Source: Colwellia sp.
GTDB taxonomy: Bacteria > Pseudomonadota > Gammaproteobacteria > Enterobacterales > Alteromonadaceae
Direction: 5' to 3'
Assembly (NCBI GenBank): GCA_013215385.1
Contig: JABSOY010000007.1
Coordinates: 62,001-126,000, forward strand
Length of the DNA: 64,000 nt
The notes under the pieces were generated by a model. It did not search any database. It was not told the origin of the DNA and saw only the letters and a list, made by a program, of their open reading frames with translations. Of this stretch, positions 45,139 to 55,900 are shown piece after piece (the first letter of the stretch is position 1; every line of letters begins with the position of its first letter). The translations under genes and the position numbers were made by a program.

Positions 45139-46420
45139 CTTTTTTTATGAGTGAACAGTGACTTTTTGTTTCTGTATAAACCATTGTTAAAATTGGTTTT
45201 AATTTGTTTTTCTTTCATTAGTTTCTCATTATTTATTATTATTTATTATTAGAATTATATTCTACAAACTTATTTATAATTGAGTGTGTTGGTACTCGCG
45301 ATACAAATGTAAAGTGGTGATTACTTATGCTAAAAAAGTCCTTTTAATATTGGCTTTTGCAAAGAATTTTTAAGGAATGTACATTTTTATAACTTTATTT
45401 ATATGACGTGCAACATTACGCTCGAGCATAAAACCATAATAAAGATGGCGCTGCAGTCCCGTAGTAACAAGATGTAGACAATCTGTTACCAGAGGTAGTA
45501 TTTTTGTATTAAATGGTTTTATGCATTCGAATCTAAAACATATTTAATTAATGAGTCTATTAAGGTGCTTGAATTACTATCCCCCTGGAATGAACCGTTA
45601 TGATGGTCTAAACATTCACCTCCGGTTTCGTTCAAATACTAAGAAAATAATGACTGAACTTCATGGTAAGGCTGTTTAGTTAACTTATAGGCTTAGAAAT
45701 GGCGATTAGATTCTACCGAGAGTTTTATCAAAATGGGTTATATAAAAATAATCTGAGAATTGAGGTTACTTTACTTCAAGAGATGAAATGATATCGTATT
45801 ACTTAATTTTATTAGATTAAAAAGAGAACCTGTGGGGGGGAAATTAATAATCGATAGATAAACCTAACTATTCTGAAATACCTGATAGTAAGTTCATACA
45901 ATAACCAAGCATACCACCACAAATACCATTTTGTCTGGTAAGACTATAGAAAAGGTGAACTCTTTGTGTGTTTTTCGTGCTAGGAACTGTGCATTTATTT
46001 GCTAAAATAGTAAAACTTCTCTGTAGCTAATTGACTTTGAACATTGGGTGAAAAAGTGATTTACTAAATATGAAGTTTCAGCTTTCATACGGCTAAAACA
46101 ATGGAATTTACAACTCAGTACTAGATACCGACCTTTCAATACCTATATCCAACGTTTGATTCCCGCCCCATGGTGTCAGTAAATTAACTTTGCTAGATTC
46201 CTATTGGTCTGGTCAATTCTCATACAGTGTAACTTAGAGTTTTCCAATTATTTAAATGTCTTATTTATAGGTGAGTAATTATAACTTAATCTTGTAATAG
46301 TATGTTTTTTCTACTAAATCAATAATAAACAAATAAAGAATGGCAGTTTAACTTTCACTTTAGGTTAACTAAACCTTAAGCACTGAAGTTAATTTGTTCT
46401 TACTTTAAGAGAAACAAAAA
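45139..46420. other. 1.28-kb intergenic region, no gene seen
   Basis: AT-rich with short tandem ATTATT units near 45231-45255 and a run of seven G at 45834-45840. A 31-codon ATG frame at about 45700 has no family likeness. I found no RNA gene, hairpin cluster or transposase remnant. The promoter of the astacin-like gene should lie in the last 100 bp. Confidence 0.5.
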
Positions 46421-48088
46421 ATGAAACAAAACTTAAAATCACTTGCTATTGTTGCATGTATATTATCTAGTTCTATGACGTGGGCAGCTAACCATGTTGA
46501 CAACCCTAGCCGAGACTTTATTGGAGTCGATGGAAAAAAAACAAAAGTAGATGGAAAAAAAGCCATTAAGGATAGCTTATCAAAGAATACCGCAGGAAGT
46601 CTTATGGGGTTTTCTAGTGAAGGTAGGGAATTAGTAACTATATATACCAGTGAAGGAAAAGAGATAATAGCGGTTAATGATAGATTACCAAAGAATACCG
46701 CAGGAAGTCTTATGGGATTTTCTAGTGAAGGTAGGGAATTAGTAACTATATATACCAGTGAAGGAAAAGAGATAATAGCGGTTAATATAAACGGACGGGC
46801 GTTTGTTGGAGATATGTTATTAGGTAATACCGAACAATTATTACAGCATGGTTTATTAATGGCTATTACTTCGCAGCCAAACGTAAAAAAATCAGATATC
46901 ACGGGTAACATTACGGGTAAATCTAAAGGCCACGGTATTACTACTAAGGCAGCAATTGTTCGTCCCAGCTCTGGATTTAAATGGCCTAATGGCATTGTAC
47001 CTTATCAAATGAGCACAAACTTAACCGCTAGTGCACGTAACTCATTGAATTATGCAATAAATCATTGGAACAATAGTGGTACTGGCGTACAGCTAGTGCC
47101 TAGAACCAATCAAACAGATTACATTTACATGATCGACGGTGTTAATAACTGCTGGTCTGCACTTGGTCACCAAGGTGGTTATCAAGAACTAGGTTTAGGA
47201 GCTGGTTGTGGCGCTGGTGCTGCTGTACATGAAATTGCCCACGCACTTGGCTTTTCTCATGAGCAAAGCCGTACAGACCGTGATAATTATGTGACCATTG
47301 TCTGGAATAATATTGCACCTGCTATGCAATACAACTTCCAGAAAATCACCTTTCAAGAAGGCTTTGATTACGGCACCTATGATTATTACTCAATCATGCA
47401 TTACTTCGATACAGCATTTACTATTAATGGCTACAAAACCATCTTAATGAATGATCCTTCAATAGACACAAGTAGAGTGGGATTTTCTACTGTATTAAGT
47501 GCAAGAGATATTGCTGCTGCCAAGTATCTATATGGTGGAAATACAGCTTCACTACCTAATACCCCTAATGGTTTAATTGCAAATAGCATTACCAATAGCT
47601 CATTTAATTTAACGTGGTCGCCAGTGAGTGGCGCAAGTAACTATGATGTTGAACGTTGGGATGGTTTTGCTTGGGTATCTTCAGGAACAACAACCAACAA
47701 TAACATTACCATTACAGGTTTAAGCAATATAGACCAATTCGTAAAAGTTAAAGCTCGTAACTCTGCAGGAAGTAGTGAGTTTAGCGACTATATTTCAGTA
47801 TCATTAACGACTACCCCCTCATGTACAACAGCACCCAGTGTACCAACAGGATTAAACTATAATAACTCTACTTATTATAATTTTACTGCTAATTGGTATC
47901 AAGTTTCAGGTGCTACTAGTTATGACATCCAGTTATGGAGCGATAATGGGTGGACTAATATGGGTAATGTTAAAGCTAATGCTGCGTTACTAACTAAAAT
48001 GTATGTTGGCGGTACAAACTATTACGGTGTTAGAGCAAATAATGCTTGTGGTAGTAGTGCCTATAGTGATTATTCAGTTGTTTATTAA
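46421..48088 (+). CDS. Secreted astacin-like (M12A) metallopeptidase with two FN3 domains
   Basis: This 555-residue exported protease has signal peptide MKQNLKSLAIVACILSSSMTWA. A propeptide-like region follows, with a 36-residue tandem duplication (about 55-90 and 91-126). The catalytic domain (about 180-375) contains the zinc motif HEIAHALGFSHE (270-281) and the Met-turn SIMHY (324-328), the astacin signature. Two fibronectin type III domains follow (about 383-465 and 471-555), each with the W-x-x-V-x-G-A-x-x-Y-D core, probably for substrate or carbohydrate contact. A Shine-Dalgarno AAGAGAAA precedes ATG 46421. A strong terminator follows. Confidence 0.93.
   Translation: MKQNLKSLAIVACILSSSMTWAANHVDNPSRDFIGVDGKKTKVDGKKAIKDSLSKNTAGSLMGFSSEGRELVTIYTSEGKEIIAVNDRLPKNTAGSLMGFSSEGRELVTIYTSEGKEIIAVNINGRAFVGDMLLGNTEQLLQHGLLMAITSQPNVKKSDITGNITGKSKGHGITTKAAIVRPSSGFKWPNGIVPYQMSTNLTASARNSLNYAINHWNNSGTGVQLVPRTNQTDYIYMIDGVNNCWSALGHQGGYQELGLGAGCGAGAAVHEIAHALGFSHEQSRTDRDNYVTIVWNNIAPAMQYNFQKITFQEGFDYGTYDYYSIMHYFDTAFTINGYKTILMNDPSIDTSRVGFSTVLSARDIAAAKYLYGGNTASLPNTPNGLIANSITNSSFNLTWSPVSGASNYDVERWDGFAWVSSGTTTNNNITITGLSNIDQFVKVKARNSAGSSEFSDYISVSLTTTPSCTTAPSVPTGLNYNNSTYYNFTANWYQVSGATSYDIQLWSDNGWTNMGNVKANAALLTKMYVGGTNYYGVRANNACGSSAYSDYSVVY
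46581..46788. repeat. 108-bp in-frame tandem duplication in the protease propeptide
   Basis: Two units spaced 108 bp apart (AAGAATACCGCAGG at 46583 and again at 46691) are nearly identical over about 100 bp, differing by one base in the shared part (ATGGGGTT/ATGGGATT). They add 36 residues in frame. The near-identity points to a recent event. Confidence 0.88.
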
Positions 48089-48114
48089 TCGATGAGTTCT
48101 ATATAAAATTGACA

Positions 48115-48144
48115 GCGGTAACAAGAGATTGTTATCGCTTTTTT
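48115..48144 (+). terminator. Rho-independent terminator of the astacin gene
   Basis: GCGGTAACAA (48115-48124), 4-nt loop GAGA, TTGTTATCGC (48129-48138) and a six-T tract form a classic terminator 27 bp after the stop. Confidence 0.92.
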
Positions 48145-48187
48145 ATACTTTGTGTTTTATAGAAATTAGCTTTATCTAGAGGTTTTT

Positions 48188-48736
48188 ATGTATAAACGAA
48201 TTGTTTTGTTACTGGTAGTATATTTTTTTACAACTTCATGCGTATTTAGTAAAAATTCTGAAACTAAAGTTATAGAGTTTTTGTCCTACAAAAAACCTTG
48301 TTTTAGTTTATTTCAGCGATTGTGTTATGTTGCACGTAACACTGATAGCGGTGCAAATGAATTTTTCTACAATTCAATTGATCGCTTTGATTTTGTTTGG
48401 GGTCACAACTATAAACTTTCATTAAAGATAACGACAGTTGGCACTCCTCCTGCTGATGGTTCACGCCATAAATATGAACTTGAAAAAATGATTGTAGATA
48501 TTGAGGATAGTCTGGGGACCAAATATGAATATAAACGCGTAAAATTATTACCTAATACCTTTACAAAAGAGTCAGGTTCTTATTACTTTTTGGCACAGCC
48601 ATTTGAATGCCATGTAGATATAGACTGTGAAAAATTAATTAACTTAAATAATAGTGGCAGCTCAATTGATCTATCATTTGAATATGCTGGAGATGGTAAA
48701 ATAGCATTAGTGGAATGGAGTCAAGCAGGTAGATAA
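48188..48736 (+). CDS. DUF4377-like lipoprotein
   Basis: This 182-residue protein has signal MYKRIVLLLVVYFFTTSCVFS with a lipobox-like TSC. The mature domain has the DUF4377 layout: VIEFLSYKKPCFSLFQRLCYVARNTDSGANEFFYNSIDRFDFVWGHNYKLSLKI, i.e. two cysteines, then F-D-F-x-x-G-(H/Y)-x-Y-x-L. A second cysteine pair lies in QPFECHVDIDCEKL. DUF4377 is an envelope domain without assigned function, sometimes linked to stress. Single gene between two terminators. Confidence 0.78.
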   Translation: MYKRIVLLLVVYFFTTSCVFSKNSETKVIEFLSYKKPCFSLFQRLCYVARNTDSGANEFFYNSIDRFDFVWGHNYKLSLKITTVGTPPADGSRHKYELEKMIVDIEDSLGTKYEYKRVKLLPNTFTKESGSYYFLAQPFECHVDIDCEKLINLNNSGSSIDLSFEYAGDGKIALVEWSQAGR

Positions 48737-48791
48737 GAAAATATCTTGAACTACTCGTTCAATACATAATAAAAATAATAAAACACTAGTT

Positions 48792-51700
48792 TCATGAAGG
48801 TTTGTAGTCAGCAAAAGAAATAGGTAATACTATTTCATAATGTATTCCTTTTTCAGCCTCTCTGGTACATTTTATTTTGCCATTTAATCGCTGAGTTATG
48901 ATGTTATAAATGATATGCATTCCTAAACCACTACTACCCTGTCCCAACTTTGTTGTGTAAAAAGGGTCGTATAGTTTATTTAATTGTTCATCATTCATAC
49001 CTTGACCATTATCTTGATAGCTTATCAATAATTGACTATTAGTTTTTTCAACTCTAAGATGAATATGCCCTTCATTACAATGCTCAAAGCCATGAATTAT
49101 AGAATTGTTAATTAATTGGGTAAATAACTGGGTAAACAAACACGGGTCATTGTAAATAATAATTTCTTCTATAAAGTCAAAGGTTACGCTAATATTTTTC
49201 TGCTCAAGCTTATGACTTAAGTTGTTAATAGTATCTCGGGTAAAGGCAGTTAGAGAAAACTCTCTCTCCGCTTCTCCTTTATTCGAAACGGCTATTTTCT
49301 TAAAGCTTTCTATCAACTCGATTACCCGCTCTAGATTATTTTTTACTATGTTAAGCATTTGATTTGATTCATCAATATATTTTATCAATTCCTTTTTAGA
49401 CAATTTATTAGAATGTATACTGTCATTAATCTCCGCTTGTTTATCTTTTATAAAAGAAATGCCGGTGTAACTAATACCTAAAGGAGTATTTACTTCATGG
49501 GCAATGCCAACCACAAGCGCTCCAAGTGAGGAATTTTTTTCAGATTCAACAAGCTGATCTTGTAATTGTTTTAGTTGCTCATAGGCTTTTTTTAACTCTT
49601 CGTTTGTATACTGTAATTTCGCTGTTTTTTCTTTAACTAGTGCCTTGAGTTCTTTTTTCTTATTCTGTTGCGACCGAACAAACCAATAAAGAAGCCCAAA
49701 AATGACCATTGCATACAGTGTATAGGCCCACGATGTTTTCCAATACGGTGGTAATACCGTAATATGTAATGAAGCACCTTCTTCATTCCAGTGACCGTCA
49801 GCATTACTCGCTTTCACTCTAAAAGTATAATCACCGCTAGGGAGATTGGTGTAAGTCGCTCTGCGATTTTTATAGTCGGTGCTTACCCAGTCTTCATCCC
49901 AACCCACTAACTGATAGGCAAATTGATTCTTTTTAGCGTTGCTGAAATGTAATGCAGAGAATTCAAATGCAACAATATTATCTCTATGGGTTAATGTGAT
50001 GGCTTTGGTCAGATAAATTGCTTGAGGTAAGCTAAAAGCTGTATTTTTTTGGATGAATTGATTGTCGGTTGGAATAATAGGCACAGAGCTATTTAATAAT
50101 AGCATATCGGTTATCACTACTTTAGGAAGTTGGATATCATCGGATATTTTTTCAGGAAAAAATCGATTAAAACCATTAATTCCACCAAAAAACAATTCCC
50201 CCGTTTTACTTTGAAAAGAGGCGCCAAAGTTAAACTCATTACTTTGCAGTCCATCACCCACATCATAATTTTTAAACGTTTCCGCTTTTGTGTCCATTCG
50301 TGATAGTCCTTGATTCGTACTTAGCCAGAGATACCCTTGATTATCTTCTTCAATGCTATAAATAACATTGTTTGGTAAGCCATGCTTTTTATTGTAGCTT
50401 GTGAATGTCTTTGTCTTTTTATCAAAGATGTTTAATCCATTACCAGTACCCACCCAAAGGTTGTCGTGACTATCTTCCACAATGCTATAAACCTCGTTAT
50501 TACTCAAACTGCTCGGTTCATTGGTCTGATGACGGTAATGAGTAAACTTTTTATTTGTTGTATTAAAATAACTAAGGCCACTCGGTGTTCCAATCCAAAG
50601 GTTACCTTGTTCATCTTCTGTAATTGCATATACCGCGTCATTACTCAAACTGTTAGGATCGTTACTTTGGTGAAGGTATCGGGTAAATTGTTTTGTGTTG
50701 GGATTAAAATGGTTGAGACCACCATTTGTGCCAATCCAAAGGTTGCCTAGCTTGTTTTTTATAATGACCCAGATTTTATCATTACTTAAACTATTGGGAT
50801 CATTGGCCTGATGACGGTAATGGGTAAACTTTTTATTTGTTGTATTAAAATAATTCAGCCCTCCATCACGTGTACCCACCCAAATATTACCCTGATCGTC
50901 CTCGGCAATACTCCTCACTTTGTTATTACTTAAACTATTCGAACTACTAGCTTGATGAAAGTAATGGGTAAACTGTTTGTTTTTGATATTAAAATGATTA
51001 AGGCCATCATCTGTTCCCACCCAAAGGTTGGCTTGGCTGTCTTCTATAATAGCCCAAACATCATTATCACTTAAACTATTTGGATTATTGACCTGATGAC
51101 GGTGATGGCTAAATGCTGGCTTCTTTGTATTAAAATAATTGAGACCAGCGAATGTACTCACCCAAAGGTTGCCGTGGTTATCTTCCATAATGTTATCAAC
51201 TTCGTCATCACTTAAACTGTTGGGTTCATTAGCATCATGACGGTAAGAAGTAAACTGTTCGCTTTGGGTATTGAAATGATTAAGACCACCACCTTGTGTG
51301 CCAATCCACAGATTGCCTTGGCTGTCTTCTACAATACTATAAACAGCGTCATTACTTAAACTATTGGGGTCACTGCCTTGATGACGGTAATGGGTAAACT
51401 GTTTGTTTTTTGTATTAAAATGATTGAGCCCACCGCGTGTGCCCACCCAAAGGTTGTCTTGATTATCTTCAATAATGCTATACACAAGGTCATTACTCAA
51501 ACTGTTCGGATCGTTGTCCTCGTGATCGTAAAGAGTAAACTGTTTACTTTGTGTATTAAAATGATTGAGTCCACCACCGATAGTACCCACCCAAAGATTG
51601 CCGTGTTTATCTTCAGCAATACTATAAACCTCGTTATTACTCAAAGTGTTAGGATTATTGGTCTGATGACGGTAATGGATAAACTGTTTGGTCTTGGGGT

Positions 51701-52202
51701 TAAAAAAATTGAGACCATCACTAGTGCCCACCCAAAGGTTACCTTGTTTATCTTCTACAATGCTCCAGATAAAGTCATGACTTAAACTATTGGGATTATT
51801 GGACTGATGACGGTAAACGGTAAATTGTTCATTTTGAGTATTAAAATGATTGAGTCCACCACCACGAGTGCCTACCCAAAGGTTGCCTTTAATGTCTTTT
51901 ATAATGATTGAAATGAAATTATGGGAAAGTGAACGGGGCTTATTCAATTCGTGTTGAAAAGTCTTTAAGTTATAACCATCATACCTAACCAATCCATCCT
52001 GAGTACCCAACCATAAAAAGCCAGTGTTATCTTGGACCATACCGTATACAGAACTTTGAGGTAAACCATCTTCAAGAGTGATATGTTGAAAAGAGATATT
52101 TGGCCTTTCCGCTGAAACAATTGAAGAATAAGTACTTAATATCATTATAAACATTACACTTGTAAGGCAATGATAAACCGCTGTCTTATTTATTTTTTGC
52201 AA
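48792..52202 (-). CDS. 14-blade propeller sensor histidine kinase
   Basis: This 1136-residue sensor has a signal peptide (MQKINKTAVYHCLTSVMFIMILSTYSSIVSA) and 14 propeller repeats (about 35-700), each with a (N/Y)-(L/I)-W-(L/V/I)-(G/S)-T-x-x-G core spaced about 43 residues apart, enough for two seven-blade propellers. A Y_Y_Y domain follows (about 745-805: GWDEDWVSTDYKNRRATYTNLPSGDYTFRVKA), then one membrane helix (about 815-835) and a coiled coil. The kinase core has the H box GIAHEVNTPLG, N box LINNSIIHGF, DNGQGM and GSSGLGM. No receiver or DNA-binding domain is fused, unlike typical Bacteroides hybrids. The start is TTG with AGGTGA 7 bp upstream. No response regulator lies beside it. Confidence 0.9.
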   Translation of the reverse strand: MQKINKTAVYHCLTSVMFIMILSTYSSIVSAERPNISFQHITLEDGLPQSSVYGMVQDNTGFLWLGTQDGLVRYDGYNLKTFQHELNKPRSLSHNFISIIIKDIKGNLWVGTRGGGLNHFNTQNEQFTVYRHQSNNPNSLSHDFIWSIVEDKQGNLWVGTSDGLNFFNPKTKQFIHYRHQTNNPNTLSNNEVYSIAEDKHGNLWVGTIGGGLNHFNTQSKQFTLYDHEDNDPNSLSNDLVYSIIEDNQDNLWVGTRGGLNHFNTKNKQFTHYRHQGSDPNSLSNDAVYSIVEDSQGNLWIGTQGGGLNHFNTQSEQFTSYRHDANEPNSLSDDEVDNIMEDNHGNLWVSTFAGLNYFNTKKPAFSHHRHQVNNPNSLSDNDVWAIIEDSQANLWVGTDDGLNHFNIKNKQFTHYFHQASSSNSLSNNKVRSIAEDDQGNIWVGTRDGGLNYFNTTNKKFTHYRHQANDPNSLSNDKIWVIIKNKLGNLWIGTNGGLNHFNPNTKQFTRYLHQSNDPNSLSNDAVYAITEDEQGNLWIGTPSGLSYFNTTNKKFTHYRHQTNEPSSLSNNEVYSIVEDSHDNLWVGTGNGLNIFDKKTKTFTSYNKKHGLPNNVIYSIEEDNQGYLWLSTNQGLSRMDTKAETFKNYDVGDGLQSNEFNFGASFQSKTGELFFGGINGFNRFFPEKISDDIQLPKVVITDMLLLNSSVPIIPTDNQFIQKNTAFSLPQAIYLTKAITLTHRDNIVAFEFSALHFSNAKKNQFAYQLVGWDEDWVSTDYKNRRATYTNLPSGDYTFRVKASNADGHWNEEGASLHITVLPPYWKTSWAYTLYAMVIFGLLYWFVRSQQNKKKELKALVKEKTAKLQYTNEELKKAYEQLKQLQDQLVESEKNSSLGALVVGIAHEVNTPLGISYTGISFIKDKQAEINDSIHSNKLSKKELIKYIDESNQMLNIVKNNLERVIELIESFKKIAVSNKGEAEREFSLTAFTRDTINNLSHKLEQKNISVTFDFIEEIIIYNDPCLFTQLFTQLINNSIIHGFEHCNEGHIHLRVEKTNSQLLISYQDNGQGMNDEQLNKLYDPFYTTKLGQGSSGLGMHIIYNIITQRLNGKIKCTREAEKGIHYEIVLPISFADYKPS

Positions 52203-52423
52203 GTGACATTCACCTATAATAAATGCGTATTTAACTTTAGTTTAATTAATTCTGTGAATAATTGAGTTGTACCCTTAATAAATTAAAATTGACTTGTTTG
52301 TTAAAACTATAGCTGTTTATTAACAAAGTGACAAAATCACCCTATTGATAGGGAGAATAAATAAAACTAATTGATTAATAGGCACACGAAAAATAAAAAT
52401 GATGCTATCAATATATATTTAGT

Positions 52424-52903
52424 CTAGTGGTTATCAATCCTAAGCAACACTGAAATACTTTTTGTTATGTCATTGATTCTTTCGATATCCGATGGAACGA
52501 TTAAGACAGTATCATCCCCTGCAATAGTACCTAATATACCAAAAGAATTCTCTAATGAGTCCAATACACGAGCAATTAAAAGAGCACCACCTGCACCTGT
52601 TTTAAGTATAATTTGTGTTCCACTATTTTTGACGCTCAAGGCCATAGTATCTATTGCGTAACTTATTCTTGGCATTACTTGTTCGTCAGGTAATTTATAT
52701 ATAATTTTATTTTGGCTATTTCTAACTCTAATAACACCAATTTTTGCAATCATTCTAGATATTCTCGGCTGCGATATATTTTCAAAACCTCTGAGTGAAA
52801 GATCAAAAGCCAATTGATGTTGTGAACTATACTCTTTCTCTTTTAATATGATTTTAAAGGCCGTAATAAGGTTCGTGTTTTGACTTATTGATACAACTGT
52901 CAT
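52424..52903 (-). CDS. ArgR-family transcriptional regulator
   Basis: This 159-residue protein has an N-terminal winged helix (about 5-75: SSQHQLAFDLSLRGFENISQPRISRMIAKIGVIRVRN) and a C-terminal hexamerisation domain with GTQIILKTGAGGALLIARVLDSLENSFGILGTIAGDDTVLIVPSDIERI. The T-G-A-G-x-A and G-T-I-A-G-D-D-T motifs form the arginine pocket in ArgR. The position directly after putA on the same strand suggests control of proline or arginine catabolism rather than being the housekeeping ArgR. The start is supported by family alignment. Confidence 0.88.
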   Translation of the reverse strand: MTVVSISQNTNLITAFKIILKEKEYSSQHQLAFDLSLRGFENISQPRISRMIAKIGVIRVRNSQNKIIYKLPDEQVMPRISYAIDTMALSVKNSGTQIILKTGAGGALLIARVLDSLENSFGILGTIAGDDTVLIVPSDIERINDITKSISVLLRIDNH

Positions 52904-52992
52904 TTTGATTCACCTTAAATAATAGTGTAATTGTTTTAATAACAAAAAGAACATCTGGTGATGCCCTCTTCTGTTAGTTATTAAGCGCTCAA

Positions 52993-55900
52993 TTAACAGT
53001 TAATATCTTCTTCTAATGTCATCAGTGAAGTATTACCACCTGACGCTGTGGTATCAATACTAATGGTTTTTTCTGTGAGTAAGCGTTGAATTAAATTATC
53101 GAAATATTCTGAGCTTATCACCGGCAATATCGCGCCTTGGCGTTCTGCTAATTTCTCACTGATATAATGTTTACGATCACAATTACTATCGACAACAACA
53201 CCCGATAACGCAGGCTCTGCCAGCATAGTTGAAAGATGGCGTAGTCTGGCGACTTGGAAAACACCTTTATCGGCACCAGTAGCAAGAAACTTATCTCTAA
53301 AGGCTAAGGCTTCATCATAGAAGAGATCAGAAACAACCGTAATAACGGTATTACCCGTTGCCAATGCCGTTACTATAGAAAGCACCCAGAAGTGAAAGGA
53401 AGCATCTTTATCCGCGAAACAGATAATATTACCGCGGTTTTCCAAATAAAGAATATTAGACTCGCCTGTTGGCCCAGGTAAAACTTTGGGTTTTTTCAAA
53501 CGTTTTTCAATATCAATTAATTGCGAACGAGCAGCAGTTAACGTGTGATTTAAATCGTCGGCTAAATTTTCAACAATACCAACATGGGCAATTTTTGCTA
53601 ACAACTGACGAACACAAGAAACACGGTTGTTAAGTTCGTTTAAGCGCCATTCTTTCTCTGCAGCATTTGCCGTTTTCATAAATGAAACAGCTTCTTTTTC
53701 AGATTGTTCATCACCTTCTAAAGCTTGCACTTGTGCGGGCAACATCTCAATATTCTCGGCATTTGGTGTGGCTTTTTCTTTAACTAAACGCAGTAAATAA
53801 TTGGGGCCACCTGCTTTCGGACCAGTACCTGAAAGCCCTCGACCACCAAAAGGTTGTACACCCACTATTGCGCCAATAGTATTACGATTGATATAAACAT
53901 TACCCGCTCGTGATAAGCGAGCTAAATCGAAAGCTCTGTGTTCAATACGCGTATGAATACCCATGGTTAAACCAAAGCCAGTACCATTTATTTTATCAAT
54001 AACACTTTCTATTTCATTGCCTTTAAAGCGTACAATATGAACACATGGGCCGAAAACTTCCTGTTTTAGGACATTAATATCACTGATTTCATAAAGTCGC
54101 GGTGCAAAGAAGAAATGTTCATTACTCGATACTTCTGCTGATATTTCACATTGGTAAAGTAATTTACCATTTGTTTCCATGTAGTCACTGTGAGCATTTA
54201 GTGCATCAAGTGCTTTTTGGTCAATGACCGGACCGACATCAGTACTTAATTTCGCTGGGTTACCGACATGTAACTCGGCTAATGCGCCTTTGAGCATAGT
54301 AATCACGTTATCGGCGATATCTTCTTGCAAAAATAACACGCGAAGTGCCGAACAGCGCTGACCTGCTGATTGAAAGCCTGAAGAAATAACATCATCAACA
54401 ACTTGCTCAGGTAAAGCCGTAGAGTCAACAACCATACAGTTTTGACCACCTGTTTCAGCAATGAATGTCACTTGGTCGCCACCACGTTCAGCCAAGGTTT
54501 GAGAAATTCTAGTGCCGGTTTCAGTAGAGCCGGTAAACATAACCGTTTGAATACGGTTATCAGGAATAATTATACTACCCACTTGGCTACCACGCGCGAT
54601 TACGGCTTGTACTACGCCGTCGGGTAAACCAACAGACTTCATTAATTCAATGGTGCGTAAGGCAATTAGACCGGTTTGCTCTGCAGGTTTGGCTAATACC
54701 GTATTACCCGTTGCAATTGCCGCGGCAACTTGCCCTAAAAATATTGCTAATGGGAAGTTCCAAGGACTAATACACAACACAACCCCGCGTGCTTCCAAGC
54801 GTTCATCATTTTCAAGTTCAGTGGCACGGTTAGCGTAGTAGCGACAAAAATCAACCGCTTCTCGTACTTCATCAATACCATCTTGAGCGACTTTACCGGC
54901 CTCTTTAATACATAAGGCAATAAGTTCATCGCTATGGCTTTCTAGGATATCAGCGACACGATATAGTAAAGCAGCACGGTCGGTTACTGGTGTTTGTGAC
55001 CATGAACTAAACGCTGTTTGCGCGGTATCTATCATCGCCAACATTTCATCTTTATTGTGATGTTGGTGAAAACCAATAATTTCACTACGATTTGCCGGGT
55101 TTTTAACGGCATTGGCGCCTGCTGGCAGATCATTTTCATTCAGTAGATTGTCTGAAAACCAGTTATCTAATGACGCTTTTAACGGCGTAATTTCATTAAT
55201 GTCGGTTAAATCTAATCCCTTCGAATTATCACGGTTTATACCATTTTCACTATAATATAACGCGATAGGTTTAGTAATTTGATTGTTGTATTTATCTTTT
55301 AAGCGCAGCGTTTTCTCAACTGGGTCTTCAAGTAACGATTCAACTGGCTTACTCTCGTCAACAATGGCGTTCACAAAAGAAGAGTTAGCACCATTTTCTA
55401 ATAAACGGCGTACTAAATACGCAAGCAAGTCTTCATGATGACCGACAGGGGCATAGATACGACATTGTATATTTTCATTGCTAACGATTTGATCATACAA
55501 AGAGTCGCCCATGCCATGTAAACATTGAAATTCAAAACCCTCTTTATCATCGCCGGCAAGCTCAACAATAGTCGCTGCAGTGTAAGCATTATGGGTAGCA
55601 AACTGAGGATAGATAGTGTCTCGATAGTCTAATAATTTATTCGCACAGGCATGGTAAGAAACATCAGTAGAAGACTTACGTGTAAAAACAGGAAAATTCG
55701 CATGGCCATCTTTTTGCGTATTCTTAATTTCAGTATCCCAGTATGCACCTTTGACTAAGCGCACCATCATCTTACGGTCAACACGTAGTGTTAATGCACG
55801 TAACCAGTCGACAACAAAAATAGCCCGTGGTTGGTAAGCTTGTAATGCCATACCAAAACCATTCCAACCAGCCAAGTCGCTGTCACTAAATACCGCTTCA

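Noticed and set aside
45834-45840. Run of seven G as a phase-variation tract
   Set aside because: It lies in noncoding DNA with no gene start or promoter in reach.
46100-46200. tRNA-like sequence around GATTCCCGCCCC
   Set aside because: No cloverleaf could be drawn and the matching acceptor stem is absent.
46405-46995. 196-codon minus frame opposite the astacin gene
   Set aside because: It is the antisense shadow of the signal and duplicated propeptide; its repeats mirror the coding duplication.
48792-52202. CRISPR-like regular DNA repeats
   Set aside because: The periodic similarity is the coding repeat of propeller blades (about 130 bp apart, continuous frame), not short direct repeats with spacers.
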